Below, piece by piece: positions 17,309 to 27,285 of a stretch of DNA of 64,000 nucleotides. The first letter of the stretch is position 1. The number at the start of each line of letters is the position of its first letter. The DNA comes from Mesorhizobium onobrychidis (lineage in GTDB: Bacteria > Pseudomonadota > Alphaproteobacteria > Rhizobiales > Rhizobiaceae): contig NZ_CP062229.1 of assembly GCF_024707545.1 (NCBI RefSeq), positions 2,337,501 through 2,401,500 on the forward strand. Direction: 5' to 3'. A program made the translations under genes and the position numbers. Below the pieces are notes generated by a model. That model was not told the origin of the DNA. It worked only from the letters and a program-made list of their open reading frames with translations, and searched no databases.

Positions 17309-19396
17309 CTACCGCCCCTCGCGGTACCACATCGAGCCCAATGCCAGAAGCAGCAGGCCGAGGCCGAGGAACCCGCCGAACAGCGGCACGCGCGAGACGG
17401 CCTTCAGCACGCTGTCGTCGGTGGTGCGCAGGCCGATCCAGTCGTTGCCGGCCGCCGCGCCCGAGGAGCGGACCGGAACGACCGACGGCAGCGTCACGCC
17501 GCCGGTGAGATTGCCAAGGGTCGACGATTGCGCCAGCCGGCGCACGCCGCCGCCGGTGGCCTCGGCCGGCGCTTTCAGCCGGTTCTCGGTGGAGACGACG
17601 TCGGTGAATTCCGGCGCATTGACCGGGCCGACATGGGCAAGCGCCTTCAGGTCGCCATTGCCGACCTGGTAGAGGCCGATCTCGCTGGTTTCGATGCTGC
17701 CCAGGAAGACGCCGGGTTCGGCTCTCTCTAGCTTGACGGTCATCGCCTTGCCGGACGGGGTGATGATCTGCGCCGGGCCGGGATCGTCGCTCATCGTCTG
17801 GCGGCGGATTTCCAGCATCATGCCGCGGCCGTCGGCGGTCAGCCGCTCCTCCTCGAGTTCGGGCTCCTTCATCAGCCAGTGGGCGATGCGGCGATAGAGC
17901 TGGACATGCGGGCCGCCACCCTCGAAGCCGCGCGCCCACAACCAGCCCTGGTCGGACAAGAACATGCCGACGCGGCCTTCGCCTTTGCGGTCGAGCAGGA
18001 GCAGCGGTCGGTTGTCCGCCCCCTTCATCACCGCCTCGCCCTCAGGGTTCTCGACGCCGATGGTGCGGAACCAGCGGCTCCAGTGCGGCGGCTCGGTGGC
18101 GGAGCCGTCGAGCCCGCGCGTCACCGGATGGCGCTGGCCGAGCTCGGTGAGGCGCGGATAGAAGGCCTTGTCGACGACTTCGCCGGTCGGCATCGCCGGC
18201 AGCGCCGACATCAAAGGCGTGCGGGCGATAGAGCTTTCGCCGGCATATTCGGGCCCTGCCGCGATCAGCAGCGCGCCGCCCTTTTCGACATATTCGGCGA
18301 TGTAGTCGTAGTAGAGGATCGGCAGCACGTCGCGGTGCTGATAGCGGTCGAAGATGATCAGGTCGAAATCCTTGATCTTCTCGACGAACAGCTCGCGCGT
18401 CGGGAAGGCGATCAGCGACAATTCGTTGATCGGCGTGCCGTCCTGCTTTTCCGGCGGCCGCAGAATGGTGAAGTGGACCAGATCGACCGAGGCGTCGGAT
18501 TTCAGAAGGTTGCGCCAGGTGCGTTCGCCGGCATGCGGCTCACCCGAAACCAGCAGCACGCGCAAATTCTCGCGGATGCCGTCGATCAGCGCGATGGCGC
18601 GGTTGTTGGTGTCGGTGAGTTCGTCGGGCTCTGGGTCGATGGCGAGTTCGACGATGTTGCGGCCGGCGCCGGGAATGGTCACTTGCAGCGGCATGGCTTG
18701 GCCGATGGTGGCCTGCTCGACCGAAACCTGCTCGCCATTGACCGAGACGCGCACATCGACCGAGCCGGCCTCATTGTTGGTGCCGATGACGCGATAGGTC
18801 ATTTCGAGAGGCTTGCCGACTAGACCGAAGCGCGGCGCATTCTCGAAGCGGATGCGGCGATCCTTTTCCTGGTCGTTGCCGGTGATCAGCGCGTGCAGCG
18901 GGGCGTTGAAGTCGGGCGTGCCGCCTGGGGCGTCATGCACCTCGCCATCGGTGATCATGATGGCGCCGCCGATGCGCGAAGGCGGCACGTCGCGGAACGC
19001 GCTCTCAAGCGCACCGAAAAGCCGCGTTTCGGTGCGCTCCTCAGCGGCTTCCGACTTGCCGGCCTCGACGACGCGGACGTCGAACTGCTTGAAGCGGCCG
19101 AGGCGCTGCTGAAGCCCGGCCAGCGCCTCGTCGGTCTGCTTGGTGCGCTCGCCAATGTCCTGGCTCTGGCTGCGGTCGACGACGACGGCGACGACGCTTT
19201 TCAGCGCCTCGCGCTCTTCGTCGAGCAACACCGGGTTGAGCAGGGCCGCACCCAGCGCCAGCAGGGCGGCAAAACGGAAGACCGCGCCGCGCTGGCGAAA
19301 CCAAAAACCGACCAATGCCAGCAGCAACAGCGGCGCCAGCACGAGGCCAAGCAGCGGCCAGGAGATGAGCGGTTCGAAGGCGAGCGACAAGTTCAT
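17309..19396 (-). CDS. Membrane protein with vWA/glutamine-amidotransferase-like region
   Basis: A 695-residue protein with two N-terminal membrane segments (residues ~12-60), a vWA-like region starting VVAVVVDRSQSQDIG, a beta-rich middle, a GATase1-like segment (LIIFDRYQHRDVLPILYYDY, GGALLIAAGPEYAG) and a C-terminal membrane segment LGLGLLLLALGSMW. It is the last gene of the MoxR-DUF58-DUF4159 cluster and overlaps nothing; the gap to the previous gene is 3 bp. Such clusters are linked to cell-envelope or aerotolerance functions; the exact role is unknown. Confidence 0.85.
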   Translation of the reverse strand: MNLSLAFEPLISWPLLGLVLAPLLLLALVGFWFRQRGAVFRFAALLALGAALLNPVLLDEEREALKSVVAVVVDRSQSQDIGERTKQTDEALAGLQQRLGRFKQFDVRVVEAGKSEAAEERTETRLFGALESAFRDVPPSRIGGAIMITDGEVHDAPGGTPDFNAPLHALITGNDQEKDRRIRFENAPRFGLVGKPLEMTYRVIGTNNEAGSVDVRVSVNGEQVSVEQATIGQAMPLQVTIPGAGRNIVELAIDPEPDELTDTNNRAIALIDGIRENLRVLLVSGEPHAGERTWRNLLKSDASVDLVHFTILRPPEKQDGTPINELSLIAFPTRELFVEKIKDFDLIIFDRYQHRDVLPILYYDYIAEYVEKGGALLIAAGPEYAGESSIARTPLMSALPAMPTGEVVDKAFYPRLTELGQRHPVTRGLDGSATEPPHWSRWFRTIGVENPEGEAVMKGADNRPLLLLDRKGEGRVGMFLSDQGWLWARGFEGGGPHVQLYRRIAHWLMKEPELEEERLTADGRGMMLEIRRQTMSDDPGPAQIITPSGKAMTVKLERAEPGVFLGSIETSEIGLYQVGNGDLKALAHVGPVNAPEFTDVVSTENRLKAPAEATGGGVRRLAQSSTLGNLTGGVTLPSVVPVRSSGAAAGNDWIGLRTTDDSVLKAVSRVPLFGGFLGLGLLLLALGSMWYREGR

Positions 19397-19399
19397 GGC

Positions 19400-22225
19400 T
19401 TACTGCCCCAGCCGCTCGAGCAGCACCGGCACATGCACCTGATCGGATTTGTAGTTGCCGGTCAACATGTACATCATGATGTTGACGCCGGCGCGCAGCG
19501 CATAAATGCGCTGCATCGGGTCCGACGGCACGGTCGGCAAAAGCGGGTCGCCATTCTCGTCGACCGCCCAGGCGCCGGCGAAATCATTGGCGGTGATCAT
19601 GATCGGCGAGACGCCGTCGCCGGTTCGCACCGGGCGGTTCTCGGTGTTGCTGGCTTCGAGCGACGCCGCGACCCAGAGCGGGCCGCCGGCGAAACGTCCG
19701 GGAAACTCAGGCAGGATGTAGAAGGATTTGGTCAGCACGTGGTCCGACGGCACTGGTTCCAGCGCCGGCACGTTGAGATTGCCGAGAATGTCGCGCAGCC
19801 GCTCCGTCGCCGGGCTGGCCGAATCCGCGCCGATGCCGGTGGCGAACTGGTCGCGCGTGTCGAACAGCACCGTGCCGCCCTGCTGCATATAAGCATCGAC
19901 GCGGGCGATCGCGGCCTGGCTCGGCATCGGTGCAGCAGGGTCGATCGGCCAATAGATCAGGGGATAGAATGACAGCTGGTCCTTCGAGATATCGACGCTG
20001 GCCGGCGCCCCCGGCTCGAGCGCGGTTTTTTCGATCAGGAAGCGGGTCAGGCCCTCCAGCCCGGCTTGGCTGATCGAATCGACGCTCCGTTCGCCGGTCT
20101 GCACATAGGCGATCCGGGTCTTGGAAATGTCCTCGATCGCCCGCTCATCGCCGGGTTTGGCATCGTCGGCGCGGGCGAAGTCGGTGTGGCCGACCAGGGC
20201 GCCGAGCGCAATCAGCAGGGCGGCGGTGGTCGCAGCAGCCGTGCCGGCGCGGCGCGGCCGGCGCGACAACAAGCCGCCCATCCAGAACACGGCCAGTGTG
20301 TCGAGCACCATCAGCAAGAGAGATGCCGCCACCAGCGGCCCCTTCAAATTGTGCGATTCGTCGAAGGCGTACTGGATGGTGGTGACCGGCACGGTGATCT
20401 GAGGACGGACCAGCGGTGCGAAGCTGCTTTCGGCATTGAGCAGATTGTGGGCGAGGACGCCGGTTTCGGAGCCGTACAGGCCAGGCGGGTTCTCGAACGT
20501 CACCGGCAGCGGGCCGGTGCCCGGCACCAGCGGCCGTGCATCCGGCGTCGGCGGCACCAGCGTGCCGTCGGCTGATATCATGCGGTAGGGCGCCAGCGAG
20601 GTGGCGGCGGCCTCGGCATTGGCAACCGCGGCGCCCTGGTTGCGCGACAGTTGCACGATGCGGCGCAGCATCTCGACGAAGCTGCCGGAGATCGGCAGGT
20701 TCGACCAGGTCGCCTCCGGCGTGACATGGAACAGGACGAGCGTGCCCTTGCCCTTCTTCATCCCGGTCACCAGCGGCGTGCCGTCGGCAAGCGTGGCCCA
20801 GGTGCGCTCGACGATATCGGGCGTCGGCTCGGCCAGCACCTGCCTGGTGACGGTGACCTCGGCGGGCGGAGCGAGATCGGCGAAGGGACCGGTCTTCGTG
20901 AAATCGGTGACCGGCTGCGGCGTCGTCCACGACAGCGCGCCGCCGAGCGAACGCTCGCCGGTGCGCAGCCTGACCGGCAGCAGGTCGTCGTCATTGCCGG
21001 CGGCGACCAGCCGCGAGCCGGCGAACCGCACCAGCGTACCGCCATTGTCGACCCAGTCGACCAGCCTTTGCCGCACCTGCTCCGGAATGGTGCCGACATC
21101 GGCCATGACGACCATCGCCGGCTTTTGGTCGAGGAGCTGCGGGATGGCATCGGCAAGGTCGGCGCTCGACGGCTCAGTCAGATCGGCGAAGGGCTGCAGC
21201 GCACGGCGGATATAGTACAGCGGCGACAGAAGCGGCTGCGCCTGGTCGGCCTCGGCCTGCGACAGCAGCCCGACGCGGCGGCGCTTGGAATTCTCGTCGA
21301 GCACGCGGACGGCGCCGGCCTGCCGCTGGCCGTCGAGCGCGATCGAGGCGAAGTCGTTGCGCAGTTCGAACGGCACCGCCATCGTGCCGGTGGCGGTGGA
21401 TTCGCCCGGTGAGAAGGTCAGCGTGGCGTCGGCGATGCGGCGGCCCTTGTCGTCGAAGGCGCCGGCGGTCACCTGAGCCGGCGCCGGATCGCCCGGCGCG
21501 CGGATGGCGGTCAGCTCGAAGCCGTCCACCTGGTTGTCGGCGCCGGTCAGGCCGATCAAGCCAGGCCGGTCGGAGGCGGCCCAGACGACACGGGCGGCGT
21601 TCTTCGACAAAAGCGTGTTGAAGGCGGCCTCGTCGCCTTCCGCCGCCAGACCGTCGGCGAGCACGGCGACGCTGGCGCCCGGCAAGGTCTCCAGGGTTGC
21701 CGCGACGCGGGCGTAGACGGCAGGGCGGTCGGTCGGGATCGGCCGCGGCTTTGCCGCGCGCAGCCGGTCGAGCGCGGTGGCGGCATCAAAGGGGCCGATC
21801 TCGGCATTCGGCTTCTCGGCGGTGAAGGCGATGATGACAGGAACATCGTTGGAGCTGGCATCGGCGATCAGCCGTTCGGCAGTGGCGACGCGCTGGCCCC
21901 AGTCGGCGGCACTTGCCCAGTCATTATCGATGACCAGCGCAAGGGCAGACCCCTCGGCCGGCAGTCTTTCACGCGGGTTGAAGACAGGTTCGGCAAGCGC
22001 CGCAACGATAAGGGCCGCCATCAGCAGCCTGAGCAGCGTCAGCCACCACGGGCTCTGTTGCGGCGTCTCCTCGCGCTTCAGCACCCGGGCCAGGATCTTC
22101 AGCGGCGGAAAGACCTCGGTCTGCGGTTTGGGCGGGGTGAACCGCAAAAGCCACCAGATCACCGGCAGTGCCAGAAGGCCCCACAGCACCATCGGCGCCC
22201 CGAAAGAGAGCGGCAGCCAGCTCAT
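19400..22225 (-). CDS. DUF4159 protein with N-terminal BatA domain
   Basis: A 941-residue membrane protein. The N-terminal ~90 residues match the aerotolerance regulator BatA pattern (two membrane segments with WWLTLLRLLMAALIVAALAEP between). A vWA-like region and a GATase-like fold follow, then membrane segments near residues 630-690 and a periplasmic or cytosolic DUF4159 domain at the C-terminus (SFYPLIYWPIDP to MYMLTGNYKSDQVH). It overlaps the DUF58 gene start by 4 bp, so the two are translationally coupled. Confidence 0.88.
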   Translation of the reverse strand: MSWLPLSFGAPMVLWGLLALPVIWWLLRFTPPKPQTEVFPPLKILARVLKREETPQQSPWWLTLLRLLMAALIVAALAEPVFNPRERLPAEGSALALVIDNDWASAADWGQRVATAERLIADASSNDVPVIIAFTAEKPNAEIGPFDAATALDRLRAAKPRPIPTDRPAVYARVAATLETLPGASVAVLADGLAAEGDEAAFNTLLSKNAARVVWAASDRPGLIGLTGADNQVDGFELTAIRAPGDPAPAQVTAGAFDDKGRRIADATLTFSPGESTATGTMAVPFELRNDFASIALDGQRQAGAVRVLDENSKRRRVGLLSQAEADQAQPLLSPLYYIRRALQPFADLTEPSSADLADAIPQLLDQKPAMVVMADVGTIPEQVRQRLVDWVDNGGTLVRFAGSRLVAAGNDDDLLPVRLRTGERSLGGALSWTTPQPVTDFTKTGPFADLAPPAEVTVTRQVLAEPTPDIVERTWATLADGTPLVTGMKKGKGTLVLFHVTPEATWSNLPISGSFVEMLRRIVQLSRNQGAAVANAEAAATSLAPYRMISADGTLVPPTPDARPLVPGTGPLPVTFENPPGLYGSETGVLAHNLLNAESSFAPLVRPQITVPVTTIQYAFDESHNLKGPLVAASLLLMVLDTLAVFWMGGLLSRRPRRAGTAAATTAALLIALGALVGHTDFARADDAKPGDERAIEDISKTRIAYVQTGERSVDSISQAGLEGLTRFLIEKTALEPGAPASVDISKDQLSFYPLIYWPIDPAAPMPSQAAIARVDAYMQQGGTVLFDTRDQFATGIGADSASPATERLRDILGNLNVPALEPVPSDHVLTKSFYILPEFPGRFAGGPLWVAASLEASNTENRPVRTGDGVSPIMITANDFAGAWAVDENGDPLLPTVPSDPMQRIYALRAGVNIMMYMLTGNYKSDQVHVPVLLERLGQ

Positions 22226-23136
22226 GCGCGGATCCTCCCGGCTGAGCTGCCATCGACGGTCATCGCCATGTGGACACGCACCAGTGCATCGGACGCGAGG
22301 CGGTCAGTGTGGTTGACGGTGAAGCTCCAGCCGAGCCGCTTGCACCAGTCGGTCAGTTCCTGGCGGCGGGCGATGTAGAGCAGTCGGTATTCATCGCCCA
22401 GCGTTTCGGCGCGGCCGGCGGTCAGCTTGTCGCCGGTCTCGGGATCGGTGAATTCGGTGCGGCCGGCATAGGGGAATCTCTCCTCGGCCGGGTCGGCGAC
22501 CTCGATCAGGTGGGCTCGCACGCCGTGGCGGGCGAGCACGTCGAGCCAGGCAATGGTGTCCTCGACCGGATCGAGGAAGTCGCTGACGATGACGATGTCG
22601 CAGAAGCGGCGGATGGCGGACAGGTCGGGCTTTGCCGGCAATTCGCCGGCATGGGTGAGTTGTGCCGCGATGCGCTCGGCGCCGTTGCGGGCGGTGAACG
22701 GATCGGTCAGTCCGGGCCAGGCGATGCGTTCGCCGCTGCGCGACAGAAGCTCGGCCATGGCCAGCGCCAGCACCAGCGCGCGGGATTCCTTCGAGACGGT
22801 GGCTCCGGTCGATTTGTAGAGCATGGAAGGCGAGGGGTCGGCCCACAGCCACACCGTATGAGCGGCCTCCCATTCGCGGTCGCGCACATAGATGTGGTCG
22901 TCGCGGGCCGAGCGCCGCCAGTCGATACGCGAGGAATCGCCTTCGACATAGGGCCGGAACTGCCAGAAATTCTCGCCGATGCCGCGCTTGCGGCGGCCGT
23001 GCCAGCCGGCGATCACCGTGTTGACGATGCGGCGCGCCTCGACCAGCAGGTCCGGCACCAGCGACGCCCGCAACCGGCCGCGGGCGAGCGCGTCACGCGT
23101 CGCCGCCGGTGCCTGGGCCTCGCCTATACGCGCCAT
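22222..23136 (-). CDS. DUF58 domain-containing protein
   Basis: A 304-residue protein with the DUF58 signature YVEGDSSRIDWRRSARDD and the following vWA-like SLVLALAMAELL / DIVIVSDFLDPVED region. DUF58 proteins accompany MoxR ATPases and are proposed to be chaperone substrates or adaptors. The start overlaps the moxR-like stop at 23136 and its end overlaps the next gene, giving a compact operon. Confidence 0.92.
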   Translation of the reverse strand: MARIGEAQAPAATRDALARGRLRASLVPDLLVEARRIVNTVIAGWHGRRKRGIGENFWQFRPYVEGDSSRIDWRRSARDDHIYVRDREWEAAHTVWLWADPSPSMLYKSTGATVSKESRALVLALAMAELLSRSGERIAWPGLTDPFTARNGAERIAAQLTHAGELPAKPDLSAIRRFCDIVIVSDFLDPVEDTIAWLDVLARHGVRAHLIEVADPAEERFPYAGRTEFTDPETGDKLTAGRAETLGDEYRLLYIARRQELTDWCKRLGWSFTVNHTDRLASDALVRVHMAMTVDGSSAGRIRA

Positions 23137-24140
23137 CAGATGCCTTTTGCCAGTTTCGCCACCACGTCGCGCACGGTCGTGCCCTCGGCACGGGCGGCAA
23201 AGGTCAGCGCCATGCGGTGCTGCAGCACCGGCTCGGCCAGAGCTCTGATATCGTCGATCGACGGCGCCAGCCGTCCGTCATAGAGGGCGCGGGCGCGGGC
23301 GCACAGTGTCAGCGCCTGGCTGGCGCGCGGGCCCGGGCCCCAGGCGACGTGCTTGTCGGTCTCGGCATTGCCCTGGCCGGGGCGCGCCGAGCGCACCAGC
23401 TGGAGGATCGCCTCGACGACGCTTTCCGGCACCGGCATGCGGCGGATGAGGGTCTGGATCTCCTTCAGCCGCACCGGCTGCAGCACGTTCTGCGCCTTGG
23501 CGTCCTCGATGCCGGTGGTTTCCAGAAGGATGCGACGCTCGGCCTCGATTTCCGGATAGTGGATGTCGACCTGCATCAGGAAGCGGTCGAGCTGCGCCTC
23601 GGGCAGTGGATAGGTGCCTTCCTGCTCCAGCGGGTTCTGCGTCGCCAGCACGTGGAAGGGCGCCGGCAGGTCGTGGCGAACACCGGCAATGGTGACGTGG
23701 TATTCCTGCATCGATTGCAGCAGCGCCGACTGGGTGCGCGGCGAGGCGCGGTTGATCTCGTCGGCCATCAGCAGTTGCGCGAAGATCGGCCCGGAGATGA
23801 AGCGGAAGGAACGCTTGCCGAATTCGTCCTGCTCCATCACCTCGGAGCCGAGAATGTCGGACGGCATCAGGTCGGGCGTGAACTGGATGCGGCGGGAATC
23901 GAGGCCGAGCACGATGCCCAACGTCTCGACCAGCTTGGTCTTGGCGAGGCCGGGCACGCCGACCAGCAGCGCATGGCCGCCGGCCAGCAGCGCCACCAGC
24001 GTGCGTTCGACGACGCTTTCCTGGCCGAAGATGACGCGGCCGACGCCCTCGCGAACCCTGGAAATGTCGGCCAGCGCCGTCTCGGCCTGTCCGATCATAT
24101 CCTTTTCGCTGATCGGGCTTTCCTTGATCATCACACTCAT
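23136..24140 (-). CDS. MoxR-family AAA+ ATPase
   Basis: A 334-residue AAA+ chaperone-like ATPase. Walker A is LVGVPGLAKTK, Walker B LLMADEINRASPRTQ, and sensor region PFHVLATQNPLEQEGTYPLPEAQLDRF is typical of MoxR proteins. It is the first gene of the cluster with DUF58, DUF4159/BatA and vWA-type proteins. The ATG at 24140 (MSVMIKESP) has AGAAGGA at a suitable distance. Confidence 0.94.
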   Translation of the reverse strand: MSVMIKESPISEKDMIGQAETALADISRVREGVGRVIFGQESVVERTLVALLAGGHALLVGVPGLAKTKLVETLGIVLGLDSRRIQFTPDLMPSDILGSEVMEQDEFGKRSFRFISGPIFAQLLMADEINRASPRTQSALLQSMQEYHVTIAGVRHDLPAPFHVLATQNPLEQEGTYPLPEAQLDRFLMQVDIHYPEIEAERRILLETTGIEDAKAQNVLQPVRLKEIQTLIRRMPVPESVVEAILQLVRSARPGQGNAETDKHVAWGPGPRASQALTLCARARALYDGRLAPSIDDIRALAEPVLQHRMALTFAARAEGTTVRDVVAKLAKGI

Positions 24141-24286
24141 GCAGCATCGATCCTTCTCGTTGGAAATACCGGCTTGCACCTTCGACACCGCAAAGTGCCG
24201 CGATTCGGCCTCGCATGGCGCCTGTCTTTGATCTTAAATCACAGACTTAGGCTGACAAGCGGAACAACAGTGACTATTTCGTGACC

Positions 24287-24916
24287 ATGACAGAACGCGC
24301 CGACGATCGTGAAGAGAGTTTGACGGCCGACACCGAGGCGCGCGGACTGGAGGCGCTGATCTCGCGTGCCGCCCGCGCGGGCAAGGGGCCGGCGCCGGTG
24401 GAGCGCTGGAATCCGACCTTTTGCGGCGATCTCGACATGGAGATCAGAGAGGACGGCACCTGGTTCTACCAGGGCACGCCGATCGGCCGCATGCCGCTGG
24501 TGCAGCTGTTTTCCTCCGTGCTGCGCAAGGACGAAGACGGCAGGACCTATCTGGTGACGCCAGTGGAAAGGGTCGGCATCCGCGTCGTCGATGCGCCCTT
24601 CATCGCCGTCGAGATGGATGTTTGCGGCACCGGCGATGGCCGGGTCATCACTTTCCGCACTAATGTCGGCGATGTGGTCGAAGCCGGGCCGGACCATCCG
24701 CTGCGCTTCGTCGACGAGGAGGCGACCGGTGGCCTGAAACCCTATGTGCTGGTGCGCGGACGGCTGGAAGCGCTGGTGGCGCGGCCGGTCATGTACGAAC
24801 TGGTCGATCATGGCGAAGAGATCGAGGTCGGCGGCAGAAGGATGTTTGCCGTCCGTTCGAGGGGCGCGGTCTATCCGATCATGCCGGCCGAAAAACTGCA
24901 GCGGCTGAGCGCATGA
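24287..24916 (+). CDS. DUF1285 family protein
   Basis: About 209 residues; the DUF1285 core runs from PVERWNPTFCGDLDMEI through YQGTPIGRMPLVQLFSSVL to RSRGAVYPIMPAEKLQRL. Function unknown; it is typically found with Nudix and CCA-adding genes in rhizobia, as here. The ATG at 24287 is chosen; a GTG two codons upstream at 24281 is possible. It diverges from the moxR cluster. Confidence 0.88.
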   Translation: MTERADDREESLTADTEARGLEALISRAARAGKGPAPVERWNPTFCGDLDMEIREDGTWFYQGTPIGRMPLVQLFSSVLRKDEDGRTYLVTPVERVGIRVVDAPFIAVEMDVCGTGDGRVITFRTNVGDVVEAGPDHPLRFVDEEATGGLKPYVLVRGRLEALVARPVMYELVDHGEEIEVGGRRMFAVRSRGAVYPIMPAEKLQRLSA

Positions 24917-24929
24917 TGGACAGCGTATG

Positions 24930-24963
24930 ATGGACCAGGTAACACGATGGACCAGGTGACACG
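24930..24963. repeat. 17-bp tandem duplication at the Nudix gene start
   Basis: GATGGACCAGGTAACAC (24929-24945) and GATGGACCAGGTGACAC (24946-24962) are adjacent near-identical copies. The upstream copy contains an ATG at 24930 whose frame stops after nine codons; only the second copy opens the Nudix reading frame. Confidence 0.85.
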
Positions 24964-25579
24964 GGCGCCGTTTTCCGCCGCGGATTTTCGCGCCCGCGTC
25001 GCGGCACAGCCGCTGGCGCATGCCGCCGACGATTATGGCGACCATCGCTTCAACCCCGGCCATCCGCGTTTGAAGCTTGCGAAGGCACTGCGCGATGCCG
25101 CGGTGCTGATCCCGGTGGTCGATCACGGAGGCGACGCCACGGTTCTGCTGACCAAGCGGGCGGAAAAGCTGCGCAACCATTCGGGGCAGGTGGCCTTTCC
25201 CGGCGGCACGATCGACCCTACCGACCCGAGCCCGGAGGCGGCGGCCCTTCGCGAGACATTCGAGGAGATCGGTCTTGGCCAGGACCGGGTCGAGATCATC
25301 GGCCGCATGCCCGATTATGCCTCCGGCAGCGGCTACCGGATCGCCCCGGTGCTGGGAATAGTGCGGCCGGGTTTTTCACTGACGCTGAATTCCGAGGAGG
25401 TCGACGCCGTCTTCGAAGTGCCGCTGCGCTTCCTGATGGATCCGGCCAACCACGGCCGCGACAGCCGGATGTGGAACGACCTCGAATGGGTCTTCTACGA
25501 GATGCCCTACGACGGACAACGCATCTGGGGCGTCACCGCCGGCATCATCCGCACGCTCTATGAAAGGCTCTATACGTGA
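24947..25579 (+). CDS. CoA pyrophosphatase-type Nudix hydrolase
   Basis: A 210-residue Nudix protein. The box is GGTIDPTDPSPEAAALRETF followed by EEIGL, with all the expected acidic residues; the preceding LRNHSGQVAFPGG matches the NudL/CoAse family that cleaves CoA to 4'-phosphopantetheine and 3',5'-ADP. Its end overlaps the GTG of the next gene (GTGA). Start duplicated, see 24930. Confidence 0.9.
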   Translation: MDQVTRAPFSAADFRARVAAQPLAHAADDYGDHRFNPGHPRLKLAKALRDAAVLIPVVDHGGDATVLLTKRAEKLRNHSGQVAFPGGTIDPTDPSPEAAALRETFEEIGLGQDRVEIIGRMPDYASGSGYRIAPVLGIVRPGFSLTLNSEEVDAVFEVPLRFLMDPANHGRDSRMWNDLEWVFYEMPYDGQRIWGVTAGIIRTLYERLYT

Positions 25580-26844
25580 GCGGCCGGATGTCGCTCGCGG
25601 GCAAAGCCGAGTGGCTCGGCGAACGGCACCTGCAGCGCCTGCTGGCGGCGCTGGCGGATGGCGGCGAGGAGGCGCGTGTCGCCGGCGGTGCGGTGCGCAA
25701 TGCGCTCATCGGCCAGCCGGTCGCCGACGTCGATATCGCCACCACGACCGTGCCCGATGAGACCATCCGCCGCGCCGAGGCGGCGGGCTTCAAGGCCGTG
25801 CCGACCGGCATCGAGCACGGCACCATCACGATTGTCGCCGGCGGAAAGCCGTTCGAGGTGACAACGCTGCGCGCCGACATCGAGACCGACGGCCGGCGGG
25901 CAAAAGTGTCGTTTGGGCGCGACTGGAAGGCGGACGCGGAACGGCGCGATTTCACCATCAACGCGCTTTATGCAGAGGCCGACGGCACGATCATCGACCT
26001 GGTCGGCGGCGTAGCCGATATCGAGGCGCGCCGGCTGCGCTTCATCGGCGATCCGGAGGCGCGCATCCGCGAGGATTATCTGCGCATCCTGCGCTTTTTC
26101 CGCTTCTTCGCCTGGTATGGCGACGGCCGGCCGGATGCCGAAGGGCTGAAGGCTTGCGCCCGGCTCAAGGAGGGGCTCAGCCAACTCTCGGTCGAGCGCG
26201 TCTGGTCCGAGCTGAAAAAGCTGCTGTCGGCCCCCGATCCATCGCGCGCTTTGCTGTGGATGCGCCAGGCCAGCGTGCTCACCAGCGTTCTGCCGGAGAG
26301 CGAGAAATGGGGCATCGATGCGATCCATGCGCTGACCAGGGCCGAGAAGGATCTAAGCTGGACGCCGGACCCGCTGCTCAGGCTGGAAGCGATCGTGCCG
26401 CCGGACGCCGCGCGGCTGAAGACGCTCGCAGAGCGGCTGAGATTCTCCGTCAGCGACGCCGGCCGTCTGAGGCAGTGGGCGCTGACAGCGCCCATCGAGC
26501 CGAAGACGACCGAAGCGGAACTCGCAAAACGGCTCTATCGTGGCGATCATCAGGGCGTTGTCGATCGCTTGCGGCTGTCGCTCGCTTCCGCTCGAGCCCG
26601 CGCCGTCGAGGACAATGACGCGCTGCTCGAAGCCGGCGGCTTCTCGCGGCTGTTGGCCTCCGCCGGAAAATGGAAAAGGCCCGGCTTTCCGCTCAAGGGC
26701 GCCGATCTGACGACGCTTGGCGTGTCGCCCGGACCGAAACTCGGCGCAACCTTGAAGAACCTCGAAAACGAGTGGATCGAGTCCGGCTTTGCGCTGGATC
26801 GCGGCGCGCTCCTCAAGCGCGCCGCAGAAGCACTTGAAAGTTAG
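25576..26844 (+). CDS. cca: CCA tRNA nucleotidyltransferase
   Basis: A 422-residue class II nucleotidyltransferase adding or repairing 3' CCA of tRNA. The head-domain motifs are VAGGAVRNALIGQPVADVDI with the DVDIA catalytic aspartates, DFTINALYAEADG, and the RRLRFIGDPEARIREDYLRI RNA-binding stretch. No HD phosphohydrolase motif is seen. GTG at 25576 overlaps the Nudix stop; an ATG at 25588 is an alternative. Confidence 0.93.
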   Translation: MSGRMSLAGKAEWLGERHLQRLLAALADGGEEARVAGGAVRNALIGQPVADVDIATTTVPDETIRRAEAAGFKAVPTGIEHGTITIVAGGKPFEVTTLRADIETDGRRAKVSFGRDWKADAERRDFTINALYAEADGTIIDLVGGVADIEARRLRFIGDPEARIREDYLRILRFFRFFAWYGDGRPDAEGLKACARLKEGLSQLSVERVWSELKKLLSAPDPSRALLWMRQASVLTSVLPESEKWGIDAIHALTRAEKDLSWTPDPLLRLEAIVPPDAARLKTLAERLRFSVSDAGRLRQWALTAPIEPKTTEAELAKRLYRGDHQGVVDRLRLSLASARARAVEDNDALLEAGGFSRLLASAGKWKRPGFPLKGADLTTLGVSPGPKLGATLKNLENEWIESGFALDRGALLKRAAEALES

Positions 26845-26850
26845 GCAAAA

Positions 26851-27036
26851 TCAGGCCGCGTCGCGGGGCTTTTCGATGCGCGAACGGATGGCTTCGATCA
26901 TCGTCTCGCGGATGATCGTCTCGCCATGCGTCTCACGCATGTGCTCGACCGCACGACGCATGATCTCGGCTTCCTCTTCGGCGCGCGTATGCCAGTCACA
27001 ACCCGGAACGAGCGAGCCGCAGTGGAATTCTTTCAT
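26851..27036 (-). CDS. DUF1059 small protein
   Basis: A 61-residue protein with the DUF1059 pattern: MKEFHCGSLVPGCDWHTRAE has Cys6, Cys13 and His16, and the ending AVEHMRETHGE adds His, which may form a metal site. Function unknown. The ATG at 27036 follows GGGAGAAA; longer upstream frames are non-specific. Its stop lies 6 bp from the convergent cca stop. Confidence 0.85.
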   Translation of the reverse strand: MKEFHCGSLVPGCDWHTRAEEEAEIMRRAVEHMRETHGETIIRETMIEAIRSRIEKPRDAA

Positions 27037-27211
27037 CGGATTTCTCCCTTTTCCTCCCCGGAGCGCCGCCCATTTGCTTGAACGCGGAAGCTCCAGCACC
27101 TTTGATCGACGCATGATCCCTGTCTGAAACCGGGTGTCGGTATTCGGGTCATACGCTGGCCGAGCAAGCATAACACGGTCGAATGGTTTTGGTTGCCGCA
27201 AAGACCGAAAA

Positions 27212-27233
27212 GGCGGAGCAGCGCTGCTCCGCC
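27212..27233 (-). terminator. Terminator of the DUF1344 gene
   Basis: GGCGGAGCAGC/GCTGCTCCGCC is an 11-bp perfect palindrome followed on the minus strand by TTTTCGG, 50 bp beyond the DUF1344 stop. Confidence 0.8.
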
Positions 27234-27285
27234 CTCTTACGCTACCCCGGAGGCAAGACCTCGTCTTGCCCCAGCGAGCAGGCGA

